The position numbers and the translations under genes were made by a program. From positions 225,226-289,225 of the forward strand of contig JBAOII010000030.1 in assembly GCA_037045685.1 (NCBI GenBank): DNA of 64,000 bases. Reading direction: 5' to 3'. Below are positions 37,701 through 45,434 of this stretch, piece after piece. How positions within the stretch are numbered: the stretch's first letter is position 1; every line of letters starts with the position of its first letter. The notes beneath the pieces were generated by a model. It saw only the letters and a list, made by a program, of their open reading frames with translations, made no database searches and had not been told where the DNA came from. This DNA is from Competibacter_A sp037045685 (GTDB lineage: Bacteria; Pseudomonadota; Gammaproteobacteria; Competibacterales; Competibacteraceae).

Positions 37701-38744
37701 GGCGAATGCAGCCACGTTATCGGTGCGCCGAACGGCGAAGATCGGCTGATCCTGCGGTTTGCCGGCGAAACCGCGTTTTCCGCGACTCGCGCCGAACTAC
37801 GCCGACTCTGGTCGGAAACCAGCTACCGAATGCAGGCGTTGCGCGATCATCCCGACTGCGCCCGCGAGGCGTTCGGCGCCGCTTGCGACCCCGCCGATCC
37901 GGGCTTGAACGTCCGGTTGAGCTTCGATCCCGCCGAGGGTTTGGCGACGCCGCTCGTCGTCGTTGGCGCTCGGCCGAGAGTGGCGATCCTGCGCGAGCAG
38001 GGCGTCAACGGTCAGGTGGAAATGGCGGCAGCGTTCGACCGGGCCGGTTTCGCGGCGATGGACGTTCACATGAGCGACATCATCGCCGGGCGGGTCGCGC
38101 TGGCGGATTTCTGCGGCATCGCCGCCTGCGGCGGCTTCTCCTACGGCGACGTGCTGGGCGCGGGTGAAGGCTGGGCCAAGTCGATTCTGTTCAACTCGCG
38201 CGCCCGCGACGAGTTCGCCGCGTTCTTCGCCCGATCCGACAGTTTCGGTTTGGGCATCTGCAACGGCTGTCAGATGTTGTCCAACCTGCACGAGCTGATC
38301 ACCGGGACCGAGTTGTGGCCGCATTTTGTCCGCAACCGGGTCGAGCAGTTCGAGGCGCGGTTGAGCCTGGTCGAAGTGCTGCCGTCGCCGTCGCTGTTCT
38401 TGCAAGGCATGGAAGGATCGCGGCTGCCGATTGCGGTCGCGCACGGCGAGGGCCGGGCCGAGTTTCGCGACGAAGGTGGAGCGGACGCGGCGCTGGCGGC
38501 CGGAGTCGTGACGTTGCGGTTCGTGGACAATTTCGGGCGGCCGGCGGAGAGCTATCCGGCCAATCCCAACGGCTCGCCGGGCGGCATCACCGGCCTGACC
38601 AGCCGCGACGGGCGCTTCACCATTCTGATGCCGCACCCGGAGCGGGTATTTCGCACGGTGCAATACTCCTGGCATCCCGACAGTTGGGGCGAGGACGGGC
38701 CGTGGCTGCGGCTGTTCCGCAACGCCCGGCGGTGGTTGGGGTGA
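34779..38744 (+). CDS. purL: phosphoribosylformylglycinamidine synthase
   Basis: The large single-chain enzyme of purine synthesis that converts FGAR, ATP and glutamine to FGAM; 1321 residues. Visible blocks: [47 protein letters not shown]-type region ([23 protein letters not shown]), [10 protein letters not shown], and the C-terminal glutaminase with the nucleophile in GICNGCQML and the [8 protein letters not shown]/HPER triad partners. ATG 34779 has AGGAGA upstream; 16 upstream codons are ignored. Two 14-codon insertions (about residues 618-631 and 926-939) come from a palindromic repeat and both read in frame, in linker regions, so the gene is probably functional. Confidence 0.95.
   Translation: [1321 protein letters not shown]
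36631..36672 (+). repeat. 42-bp palindromic element, copy A (in frame inside purL)
   Basis: Begins ACTCCCCTCGCCCTGTGGGA, has a hairpin core (CCCCTC...GAGGGG) and ends GAGAGGGCCG. Length is exactly 14 codons, and it is read as [13 protein letters not shown] in PurL. It matches copies B, C and D in the same plus-strand orientation. Confidence 0.85.
37555..37596 (+). repeat. 42-bp palindromic element, copy B (in frame inside purL)
   Basis: Begins ACTCCCCTCGCCCTGCGGGA and ends GTGAGGGCCG. It is 42 bp like copy A, in the same orientation and the same reading frame, and is read as [13 protein letters not shown]. It sits in a PurL linker ahead of the segment [19 protein letters not shown]. Confidence 0.85.
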
Positions 38745-38789
38745 TTGGCGAGCCGCAGGTAAAAAATGCCGAGAAACCGAGGAAACCGC

Positions 38790-40028
38790 ATGAAACCATC
38801 CGATGCACAACCCCGCGCTCCGGCTCGCATCGAGTACCTGAAGGTTCGGAACTTCCGCGCCCTGCGCGAAGTGGAATTCAAGGATTTGACGCCGCTCACC
38901 GTTTTGGTCGGCCCCAATGGCAGCGGCAAGTCCACTGTGTTCGACGTGTTCGCGTTCCTGGCGGAGTGTTTCGAACTGGGGCTACGGCGCGCGTGGGACA
39001 AGCGCGGGCGAGCAAAGGAATTGAAAACGCGGGGCGGCGATGGGCCGGTGGTGGTCGAGATCAAGTACAAAGAGCCGGAATACCCGCTGATCACGTACCA
39101 CTTGGCTGTGGACGAGCGCCGAGGCGGGCCGGTTGTCATCGAGGAGTGGCTCCAATGGCGTCGCGGACAGCGGGGTAAGCCATTCCGCTTCCTGGACTAT
39201 CGGGAGGGGCAGGGCCGTGCCGTCAGTGGCGACTTGCCCGATGAGAAAGATCGGCGCATCGAAACCCCGCTGAAGTCACCGGACCTTCTTGCGGTGAACG
39301 CCTTGGGTCAATTTGCCGAGCATCCGCGCGTGGCCGCCCTGCGTGACTTCATTACGGGTTGGTATGTGTCGTACCTGTCGGCCGATAGCGCGCGCGGCCA
39401 GCCCGAGGCCGGGCCGCAGGAGCGCCTGTCCAAGAGCGGCGACAACCTGGCCAACGTGATCCAGTATCTCGCCGAGCAGCATGGGGAGCGGCTGGAGCGC
39501 ATCTTCGCGGTGCTCAGAGGCCGCGTGCCGCGCATCGAGCGGGTGCTGGCCGATACGATGCCCGACGGTCGGCTGCTGCTGCAAATCAAGGACGCACCTT
39601 TCAGTCATCCAGTGCTGGCGCGTTTCGCCTCGGATGGCACGCTGAAGATGCTCGCTTACCTGGTGTTGCTCCACGACCCGGACCCGCCGCCCTTCATCGG
39701 CATCGAGGAGCCGGAAAACTTCCTGCATCCGCGCCTGTTGCCCGAGTTGGCCGAGGAATGCCGCGCTGCGGTCGATGGCACGCAACTGCTGGTCACGACG
39801 CACTCGCCGTTCTTCCTCAATGGTCTGCGGCCGGAAGAGGTTCGGGTGTTGTGGCGCGACGAGCAGGGCTACGCCCAGACGCAGCGCGCCTGCGACCTGC
39901 CGGGGGTGCCCGAGTTTGTCGCGCATGGCGCGCTGCTCGGACACCTGTGGATGGAGGGGCAACTCGGCGTGGGTGATCCTCTGGTCAATCAGGGTGCGCC
40001 GACGCGGCCACGGAAGAACGGCCGCTGA
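38790..40028 (+). CDS. AAA ATPase of the SMC/OLD-like type (AAA_21), candidate defence gene
   Basis: A 412-residue ABC-type ATPase. It starts with an RNFRALREVEF segment and Walker A GPNGSGKST (residues 41-49). Walker B with the catalytic glutamate is FIGIEEPENFLHP at about 302, and the H-loop is TTHSPFFLN at about 335. An inserted helical region lies between. This is the N-terminal half architecture of OLD, RloA and PARIS AriA ATPases, but without a fused nuclease. The start is taken at ATG 38790 (GAGG upstream); ATG 38766 is the alternative. Only 2 bp separate it from the next gene, which encodes a TOPRIM-like DUF4276 protein, so the two probably form one operon and one complex. Anti-phage function is inference. 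Confidence 0.85.
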   Translation: MKPSDAQPRAPARIEYLKVRNFRALREVEFKDLTPLTVLVGPNGSGKSTVFDVFAFLAECFELGLRRAWDKRGRAKELKTRGGDGPVVVEIKYKEPEYPLITYHLAVDERRGGPVVIEEWLQWRRGQRGKPFRFLDYREGQGRAVSGDLPDEKDRRIETPLKSPDLLAVNALGQFAEHPRVAALRDFITGWYVSYLSADSARGQPEAGPQERLSKSGDNLANVIQYLAEQHGERLERIFAVLRGRVPRIERVLADTMPDGRLLLQIKDAPFSHPVLARFASDGTLKMLAYLVLLHDPDPPPFIGIEEPENFLHPRLLPELAEECRAAVDGTQLLVTTHSPFFLNGLRPEEVRVLWRDEQGYAQTQRACDLPGVPEFVAHGALLGHLWMEGQLGVGDPLVNQGAPTRPRKNGR

Positions 40029-40030
40029 TC

Positions 40031-40648
40031 ATGCCGGCGAACCATTTGGAACTGCTTGTAGAGGAACCCTCGATGGAAGCCTTCCTCCGGGCGCTTCTAC
40101 CCCGGCTGTTGCCAAAGGACAGGACTTTCGAAGTGCATCCCTTTCAGGGTAAGGATGATCTGCTGGGCAAACTCGAAGCACGGCTGCGCGGTTACGCTGC
40201 CTGGCTGCCGGAGGACTGGCGCATCGTGGTCGTCGTGGATCGCGATGATGAAGACTGCCGTGACCTCAAGCAGCGCTTGGAGGTCATCGCGCAACGGGCG
40301 AGGCTGCGATCCAGAAGCCGCGCGGGCGGCTTGCCGTGGCAGCTCGTCAACCGCATCGCCGTCGAGGAGCTGGAGGCCTGGTACTTCGCCGATTGGGAGG
40401 CCGTGAGGGCGGCTTATCCACGTGTGCCGGCTGGCATTCCCCATCGTCAGGCTTTCCGTGACCCCGATGCCATTGCGGGCGGCACCTGGGAGGCCTTCGA
40501 GCGGGTGATGCGGAAGTACGGGTACTTTAAGGGCGGGCTTGCCAAGATCGAGGCGGCACGTGCTATTGGTGCTGGCGTCGATCCGGCACGAAGTCGCTCG
40601 CGCAGTTTCGCGGTGTTCCAGCAAGCGCTTGCGGAAGCGGTCGCGTGA
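40031..40648 (+). CDS. DUF4276 TOPRIM-like protein, partner of upstream ATPase
   Basis: A 205-residue protein matching the DUF4276 pattern. The N-terminus LELLVEEPSMEAFLRALLP has the glutamate expected of a TOPRIM fold (Glu11/Glu12), and VVVDRDDED (Asp70, Asp72) gives the acidic DxD strand end. AVEELEAWYFADW and FKGGLAKIEAARAIG are further family blocks. TOPRIM proteins bind metal and often cut nucleic acid. In RloAB and PARIS-type systems an ABC ATPase is paired with such a small TOPRIM protein, which acts as effector. The stop-start spacing to the ATPase gene is 2 bp. Activity here is not proven. Confidence 0.8.
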   Translation: MPANHLELLVEEPSMEAFLRALLPRLLPKDRTFEVHPFQGKDDLLGKLEARLRGYAAWLPEDWRIVVVVDRDDEDCRDLKQRLEVIAQRARLRSRSRAGGLPWQLVNRIAVEELEAWYFADWEAVRAAYPRVPAGIPHRQAFRDPDAIAGGTWEAFERVMRKYGYFKGGLAKIEAARAIGAGVDPARSRSRSFAVFQQALAEAVA

Positions 40649-40911
40649 CATCCTTAATACCGAATTCATCATCGAAGAGGCCGCCCGCCCTCGCCGGCTT
40701 GAAGCCATGGGTTGGAGCAGGCGGAGGTGCTGTCCGAAGCGTGGGCAATCGCATGAAACGGCGCGAGCGAGCGTCCGGCAACGGCGGGTGGCGCGTCGCG
40801 CCGCAACGGATGCCGGGCACTGGGCTACCCGCTCCCGGCCGCCATCCTGCCGCCATCCGCGCGAGCATTGGCTAGACTTACGGAAGTTCCAATTTGATCG
40901 AGGAGAATCCC
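40649..40911. other. gap between DUF4276 gene and quinone oxidoreductase
   Basis: About 260 bp. A short plus-strand frame (40645-40875) overlaps the DUF4276 stop, is Arg/Gly/Pro-rich and has no ribosome binding site, so I do not call it. GAGGAG at 40899-40904 is the Shine-Dalgarno of the next gene. No attachment-site duplication was seen. Confidence 0.5.
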
Positions 40912-41889
40912 ATGCCCAAAGCCATCCGCATCCACGAATACGGCGGTCCCGAAGTCCTGCGCTGGGAAGAGGTCGAAGTGGGCGATCCCGGTCCCGGCCA
41001 GCTCCGGGTGCGCCATGCCGCCGTCGGGCTGAACTACATCGACGTCTATCACCGCACCGGTTTGTATCCCCTGCCGTCGCTGCCCTGGACGCTGGGCATG
41101 GAAGGCGCGGGTAAGGTCGAGGCGGTCGGCGAGGGCGTGACCGAGTTCAAGGTCGGCGACCGGGTGGCCTATGCCAGCCCGCCGGTCGGCGCCTATGCCG
41201 AGGTCCGGCTGATGCCCGCCGACCGGGTGGTGGCTTTGCCCGACGCCATCGACGATCAAACCGCCGCCGCCATGATGCTGCAAGGCATGACCGCCCAATA
41301 TCTGCTGCGGCGCACCTATCGGGTGCAGCCCGGCGACACGATTTTGCTGCACGCCGCCGCCGGCGGGGTCGGGCTGATCGCCAGCCAGTGGGCGCGGCAT
41401 CTGGGCGCGACCGTGATCGGCACGGTGGGCAGCGACGAAAAAGCCGAACTGGCCCGCGCCCACGGCTGCCACCACGTCATCGTCTACAGCCGCGAGAATT
41501 TCACCCAGCGGGTCCGCGAGATCACCGATGGGCAAGGCGTGGCGGCGGTTTACGACTCGGTGGGTCAGGCGACCTTCATGAACTCGCTGGATTGCCTGCG
41601 CCGACTGGGGATGATGGTCAGTTTCGGCAACGCCTCGGGTCCGGTGCCGCCGTTCGATCCGGGCATTCTGGCGGCCAAGGGTTCGCTGTTCCTGACCCGG
41701 CCCAGCCTGATGGCCTACACGGCCGAGCGCGCGGATTTGCTGGCCAGCGCCGCCGACCTGTTCGAGGTCGTGGCGAGCGGCGCGGTCAAAATCGAGGTCC
41801 ATCAAACCTACCCGCTGGCGGAAACCGCCCAGGCGCACCGCGATCTGGAAGCGCGCAAGACGACGGGCTCTACCGTGCTATTGCCCTGA
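40912..41889 (+). CDS. NADPH:quinone oxidoreductase (zinc-free MDR family)
   Basis: A 325-residue medium-chain dehydrogenase of the QOR type. It shows KAIRIHEYGGPEVLRWEEVE, the substrate region VGLNYIDVYHRTGLYPLP, and the NADPH-binding AAAGGVGLIASQWARHLGA. Zinc ligands of alcohol dehydrogenases are absent. It reduces quinones by one electron with NADPH and may protect against quinone stress. ATG 40912 follows GAGGAGAATCCC. It is probably its own transcription unit, with hicA 31 bp downstream. Confidence 0.92.
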   Translation: MPKAIRIHEYGGPEVLRWEEVEVGDPGPGQLRVRHAAVGLNYIDVYHRTGLYPLPSLPWTLGMEGAGKVEAVGEGVTEFKVGDRVAYASPPVGAYAEVRLMPADRVVALPDAIDDQTAAAMMLQGMTAQYLLRRTYRVQPGDTILLHAAAGGVGLIASQWARHLGATVIGTVGSDEKAELARAHGCHHVIVYSRENFTQRVREITDGQGVAAVYDSVGQATFMNSLDCLRRLGMMVSFGNASGPVPPFDPGILAAKGSLFLTRPSLMAYTAERADLLASAADLFEVVASGAVKIEVHQTYPLAETAQAHRDLEARKTTGSTVLLP

Positions 41890-41920
41890 AAGAGCCGTTT
41901 CATCACCTCGCGGAGCGGCC

Positions 41921-42100
41921 ATGAAATACAGCGAGTTCAAGCGCTGGCTCGAACAGCAGGGCGCGAGTTTCAACCCCGGCAAGGGCAGTCACTTGCACGT
42001 CACGCTGAATGGCAAAACCTCCATCTTTCCGTATCATGCCTCGAAAGAGATCGGCAATGGTCTGGTGCGCAAGATCAAAAAGGATTTGGGCCTGAAATAG
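41921..42100 (+). CDS. hicA: HicA mRNA-interferase toxin
   Basis: A 59-residue protein with the double-stranded-RNA-binding-like HicA fold: KYSEFKRWLEQQGASF, the catalytic histidine in GKGSHLHV, then FPYHASKEIGNGLVRKIKKDLGL. HicA toxins cut mRNA and are blocked by HicB. The length and the histidine match active members. hicB follows 22 bp downstream. The gene is short enough to be missed by simple reading-frame filters. Confidence 0.92.
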   Translation: MKYSEFKRWLEQQGASFNPGKGSHLHVTLNGKTSIFPYHASKEIGNGLVRKIKKDLGLK

Positions 42101-42122
42101 CAAACCGACAAGAGTATCGATA

Positions 42123-42542
42123 ATGCTGGTATATCCGGTTGAGCTAGTACCCGATGATAACGGCACGCTCCTGGTGACGTGCCCGGATTTGCCTGAGGTC
42201 GCCTCGGTGGGCGATCACGAGGATGAGGCGCTATTGAACGTGGTGGACGCTATTGAATCCGCGCTGGACATTTATTTGGAGGAACGCCGCCCGATTCCGC
42301 TGCCCTCGGAGCCGCCGCCGGGTGCCCGAACGGTGGCTCTGCCCGCACAGGTAGCGCTCAAGGTTTTGCTGCACAACGAGATGCTGAAACAGGGCGTGCG
42401 CAAGGCGGAGTTGGCGCGGCGGCTGGACTGGCGGTTGCCGCAGGTGGAACGGCTGCTGAGCCTGAATTGCGCCTCGCGCTTGGATCAACTGGAGCGGGCG
42501 GCGCGGGTGCTGGGCAAGCAAGTCGATGTCAGGGTGGTTTAG
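42123..42542 (+). CDS. hicB: HicB antitoxin with C-terminal DNA-binding domain
   Basis: A 139-residue antitoxin. The N-terminal half is the HicB fold (YPVELVPDDNGTLLVTCPDLPEV and DEALLNVVDAIESALDIYLEE). The C-terminal half is an HTH domain of XRE type (KAELARRLDWRLPQVERLLSL), which allows autorepression of hicAB. It lies 22 bp after hicA in the usual toxin-first order. A hairpin follows the stop. Confidence 0.92.
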   Translation: MLVYPVELVPDDNGTLLVTCPDLPEVASVGDHEDEALLNVVDAIESALDIYLEERRPIPLPSEPPPGARTVALPAQVALKVLLHNEMLKQGVRKAELARRLDWRLPQVERLLSLNCASRLDQLERAARVLGKQVDVRVV

Positions 42543-42563
42543 CGGCCGCACAAAAATTCTCTC

Positions 42564-42598
42564 TCCCGCCCGGAGCGGGAATTCGTCGAGCATTTTTT
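42564..42598 (+). terminator. probable hicAB terminator
   Basis: TCCCGC-CCGGA-GCGGGA hairpin (6-bp stem, 42564-42580) 22 bp after the hicB stop, followed after 12 bp by CATTTTTT. The T-run is further from the stem than usual, so confidence is moderate. Confidence 0.4.
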
Positions 42599-42654
42599 CA
42601 GGTCAGCCATCGGGTTAATTTTCTATGGGCTCTCGCTGAGCCAGAGGGTAAGAC

Positions 42655-43744
42655 GTGCGTCAATATCGGATCGCCGTGGTCGGCGCGGGGATCGTCGGCT
42701 TGACCCAGGCGCTGTGGTTGCAGCGCCAAGGGCATCGAATCAGCGTTTACGAGCGCGGCGGCGAGCGTCTGGATCATCATTGCAGCCATGTCGGCGCCGG
42801 GATGCTGGCGCCTTATTGCGAGCTGAGCGAGGCGGAGGTCGAGATCGCCCGCTGGGGCGCCTCCGCCCTCGCGCTGTGGCAACAAATCGTGCCGACGCTG
42901 GCGCAACCCGTGCACATGACCTGCGAGGGCACGCTGGTAGTCGCGCATCATCGGGACCGGGCAGGTATGCGACATCTGGCCGAACGGATCGAGCGCGCCG
43001 GCTTCGGAGCGCGCCTGCGCTGGCTGCGGCGCGACGAGTTGCGCGAGTTGGAACCCGAGCTGGAAGGCCGCTTCGGCGAAGGGCTATACCTCTCTCCCGA
43101 AGGCGAGATCGACCCGCGTTCGCTGCTGCCGGCCCTGGTCGAGACGTTGCGCCGGAATGGCGCTACAGTGGAATTCATGGCCGAGGTCGAAGATTTGGCG
43201 CCGGGAGAAATCACGGTGCGGGGCGCGCGCCACGCTTTCGACTGGGTTTTGGATTGTCGTGGGCTGGCGGCCAGCGACCGGATGACGGATTTGCGCGGGG
43301 TGCGAGGCGAGATCCTCACGCTGCATACCCGCGAGGTCCACCTGCATCGCCCGATTCGGATGATGCATCCCGCGCTATCCGCTGTATATCGTGCCGCGTC
43401 CCGGACATCGTTTCGTGGTCGGCGCGACCAGCATCGAAAGCGACTCGCTGCGGCCCGCGACCGTCCGTTCCGCCCTGGAATTGCTGTCGGCGGCTTATGC
43501 CTTGCACCCGGCTTTCGCGGAGGCGGAGATCGTGGAGATGAAGGCGCAGTGCCGGCCGACCTTGCCCGATCATTTGCCCCGCGTCATCCAGCAAGACAAT
43601 CTGTTGCGTATCAACGGATTGTACCGGCATGGCTACTTGCTCAGCCCGCTGGTCGCGGAGACTGTCGCGACGTTCGTTCGCGACCGGAGCCGGCCCGAGG
43701 CGACGGCGAAGCTGTGGGGCGGCGCTGTCGTCCCAAGCCAATGA
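42655..43744 (+). CDS. thiO: glycine oxidase ThiO (one apparent frameshift)
   Basis: FAD enzyme that oxidises glycine to the imine used to build the thiamin thiazole ring. After correction it is about 362 residues. It has the dinucleotide-binding start YRIAVVGAGIVGLTQALWLQ, GAGMLAPYCELSEAE, a FAD-domain block VLDCRGLAAS, and the C-terminal RINGLYRHGYLLSPLVAE typical of ThiO. Reading shifts by +1 at about 43370 (CATCCCGCGCTAT should read H-P-R-Y). The GTG at 42655 is the start. thiS follows 40 bp later in a thiamin operon. Confidence 0.9.
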
Positions 43745-43784
43745 ACGCCCTTTTTCAGACAACCCGAGAGTACGATTGAGACGC

Positions 43785-43985
43785 ATGATCATCGAAGTCA
43801 ACGGAGAGAGAAAAGAATTGGAAGGTCCCCGCTCGCTGGAGGAAGCCATCCGCGCTTTGGGTTACGAAGGCGCGCGGATCGCGGTGGCGCGCAACGACGA
43901 ATTCGTGCCGCGCGGTTTCTATGCCACCCTCCAGCTTCAGGACGGTGATCGCCTGGAAATCGTTGCCCCGATGCAGGGCGGTTAG
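43785..43985 (+). CDS. thiS: sulfur carrier protein ThiS
   Basis: A 66-residue ubiquitin-like protein. It ends in Gly-Gly (APMQGG), the residue pair that is adenylated by ThiF and turned into a thiocarboxylate as sulfur donor for thiazole synthase. RNDEFVPRGFYATLQLQDGDRLEIV is the family core. The ATG at 43785 gives the normal length. thiG starts 2 bp after its stop. Confidence 0.94.
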   Translation: MIIEVNGERKELEGPRSLEEAIRALGYEGARIAVARNDEFVPRGFYATLQLQDGDRLEIVAPMQGG

Positions 43986-43987
43986 CG

Positions 43988-44788
43988 ATGACCGATCCGC
44001 TATCACCGATCTGGGAAATTGGAGGCCGTGAGTTACGCTCGCGGCTGTTGCTGGGGACCGCCCGCTATCCGTCGCTGGCGATATTGCAGCAGGCCATCGC
44101 CGCTTCGGGCGCCGGGATCGTGACCGTTTCGCTGCGGCGGGAGTCTGCGGCCGAGCGCGCCGGGACTCGCTTCTGGTCCGCGATCAAGGAGATGGGGATA
44201 CAGGTCTTGCCGAATACCGCCGGCTGCAAGACCGTGAAGGAAGCCGTGACCACCGCCGAGATGGGGCGCGAAATCTTCGAGACGCCCTGGCTGAAACTGG
44301 AAGTGATCGGCGACGATTACACCTTGCAACCGCACCCGTTCCTGCTGGTCGAGGCGGCGGAGGCGCTTTGCCGGCGAGGCTTCCAGGTCTTTCCGTACAC
44401 CACGGAGGATTTGGTGGTGGCGGAGCGGCTGGTGCAGGCCGGCTGCTCGATTCTGATGCCGTGGGGGGCGCCGATCGGTTCGGGCCAGGGCTTGAACAAT
44501 CCGTATGCGTTGCGGACGCTGCGCGCACGCTACCCGGACATCGCGCTGATCGTGGACGCCGGCATCGGCAAACCGTCCCACGCCATCGCGGCCATGGAGA
44601 TGGGCTACGATGGGGTGCTGGTCAACACCGCCGTCGCCCGCGCCGCCGATCCGGTCCAGATGGGACGCGCCTTCGGTCTGGCGGTCGAGGCTGGACGGCT
44701 GGCTTATCTTGCCGGCGCGATGCCTTCCCAAGAGATGGCCGAACCGAGCACCCCCGTGACCGGAACGCCGTTCTGGCATCAATCATGA
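43988..44788 (+). CDS. thiG: thiazole synthase
   Basis: ThiG makes the thiazole phosphate from DXP, dehydroglycine and ThiS-thiocarboxylate. The 266-residue barrel has SRLLLGTARYPS, VLPNTAGCKTVKEAV, KLEVIGDDYTLQP (catalytic lysine in WLKLEVIGD), MPWGAPIGSGQGL and VDAGIGKPSHA. The thiE start overlaps its stop codon. Confidence 0.96.
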   Translation: MTDPLSPIWEIGGRELRSRLLLGTARYPSLAILQQAIAASGAGIVTVSLRRESAAERAGTRFWSAIKEMGIQVLPNTAGCKTVKEAVTTAEMGREIFETPWLKLEVIGDDYTLQPHPFLLVEAAEALCRRGFQVFPYTTEDLVVAERLVQAGCSILMPWGAPIGSGQGLNNPYALRTLRARYPDIALIVDAGIGKPSHAIAAMEMGYDGVLVNTAVARAADPVQMGRAFGLAVEAGRLAYLAGAMPSQEMAEPSTPVTGTPFWHQS

Positions 44789-45402
44789 TGAAAACCGCCG
44801 GTAGCCACGGCTTTTATCCCGTGGTGGACGATGTTCGCTGGGTGCGCCGCTTGCTGCCGCTGGGGGTGCGAACGATCCAGCTTCGGATCAAGGAACGGTC
44901 CGAAGCGGAGGTGCGCCGCCAAATTCGCGAGGCGCTGGCCGTCGCCGCCGATCACGACGACTGCCAGATGATCGTCAACGACTACTGGCGGGCGGCGATT
45001 CGGGAAGGCGCGGCGTGGCTGCACTTGGGGCAGGAGGATTTGGCCGGCGCTGATCTGGCGGCGATTCGGGCGGCGGGCATCCGGCTTGGCGTCAGCACCC
45101 ACAGTCCCGAAGAACTGGCCGACGCGCTGGACGCAAGGCCCGATTACGTCGCGCTGGGACCCATCTACGAGACGACGCTGAAGAAAATGCCCTGGTGCCC
45201 CCAAGGACTCGAACGCATCGGCGAATGGAAAGCGCGCTTGGCGTGTCCGCTGGTCGCCATCGGCGGCATCACCCTGGAGCGGGCGCCGGCGGTGCTGGCG
45301 GCCGGCGCGGATTCCATCGCGGTCGTCTCCGACGTGCTGCGCGCCCCGGACCCCGATGGCCGAGCGCGCGCTTGGCTGGATCTGTTCCGAGAACGCGCCT
45401 AG
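44785..45402 (+). CDS. thiE: thiamin-phosphate synthase
   Basis: ThiE couples HMP-pyrophosphate and thiazole phosphate to thiamin phosphate. The 205-residue product has FYPVVDDVRWVRRLLPLGVRTIQLRIK, IVNDYWRAAI, AWLHLGQEDL, GVSTHSPEEL and VALGPIYETTLKK with VAIGGI at the phosphate site. ATG 44785 overlaps the thiG stop (an ATG also follows at 44788). It lies in a run that ends with the ThiF-rhodanese gene. Confidence 0.93.
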   Translation: MMKTAGSHGFYPVVDDVRWVRRLLPLGVRTIQLRIKERSEAEVRRQIREALAVAADHDDCQMIVNDYWRAAIREGAAWLHLGQEDLAGADLAAIRAAGIRLGVSTHSPEELADALDARPDYVALGPIYETTLKKMPWCPQGLERIGEWKARLACPLVAIGGITLERAPAVLAAGADSIAVVSDVLRAPDPDGRARAWLDLFRERA

Positions 45403-45434
45403 CTCGGCGCAACACCGCTTGGAGATGTTGCGGG

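Noticed and set aside
40645..40875. 76-codon reading frame after the DUF4276 gene
   Set aside because: It overlaps the DUF4276 stop, has no ribosome binding site and its composition is a low-complexity product of GC-rich DNA.
42543..42654. TPP riboswitch upstream of thiO
   Set aside because: The leader lacks the conserved CUGAGA and ACCUGAU cores; only a short hairpin and T-run linked to hicAB are visible.
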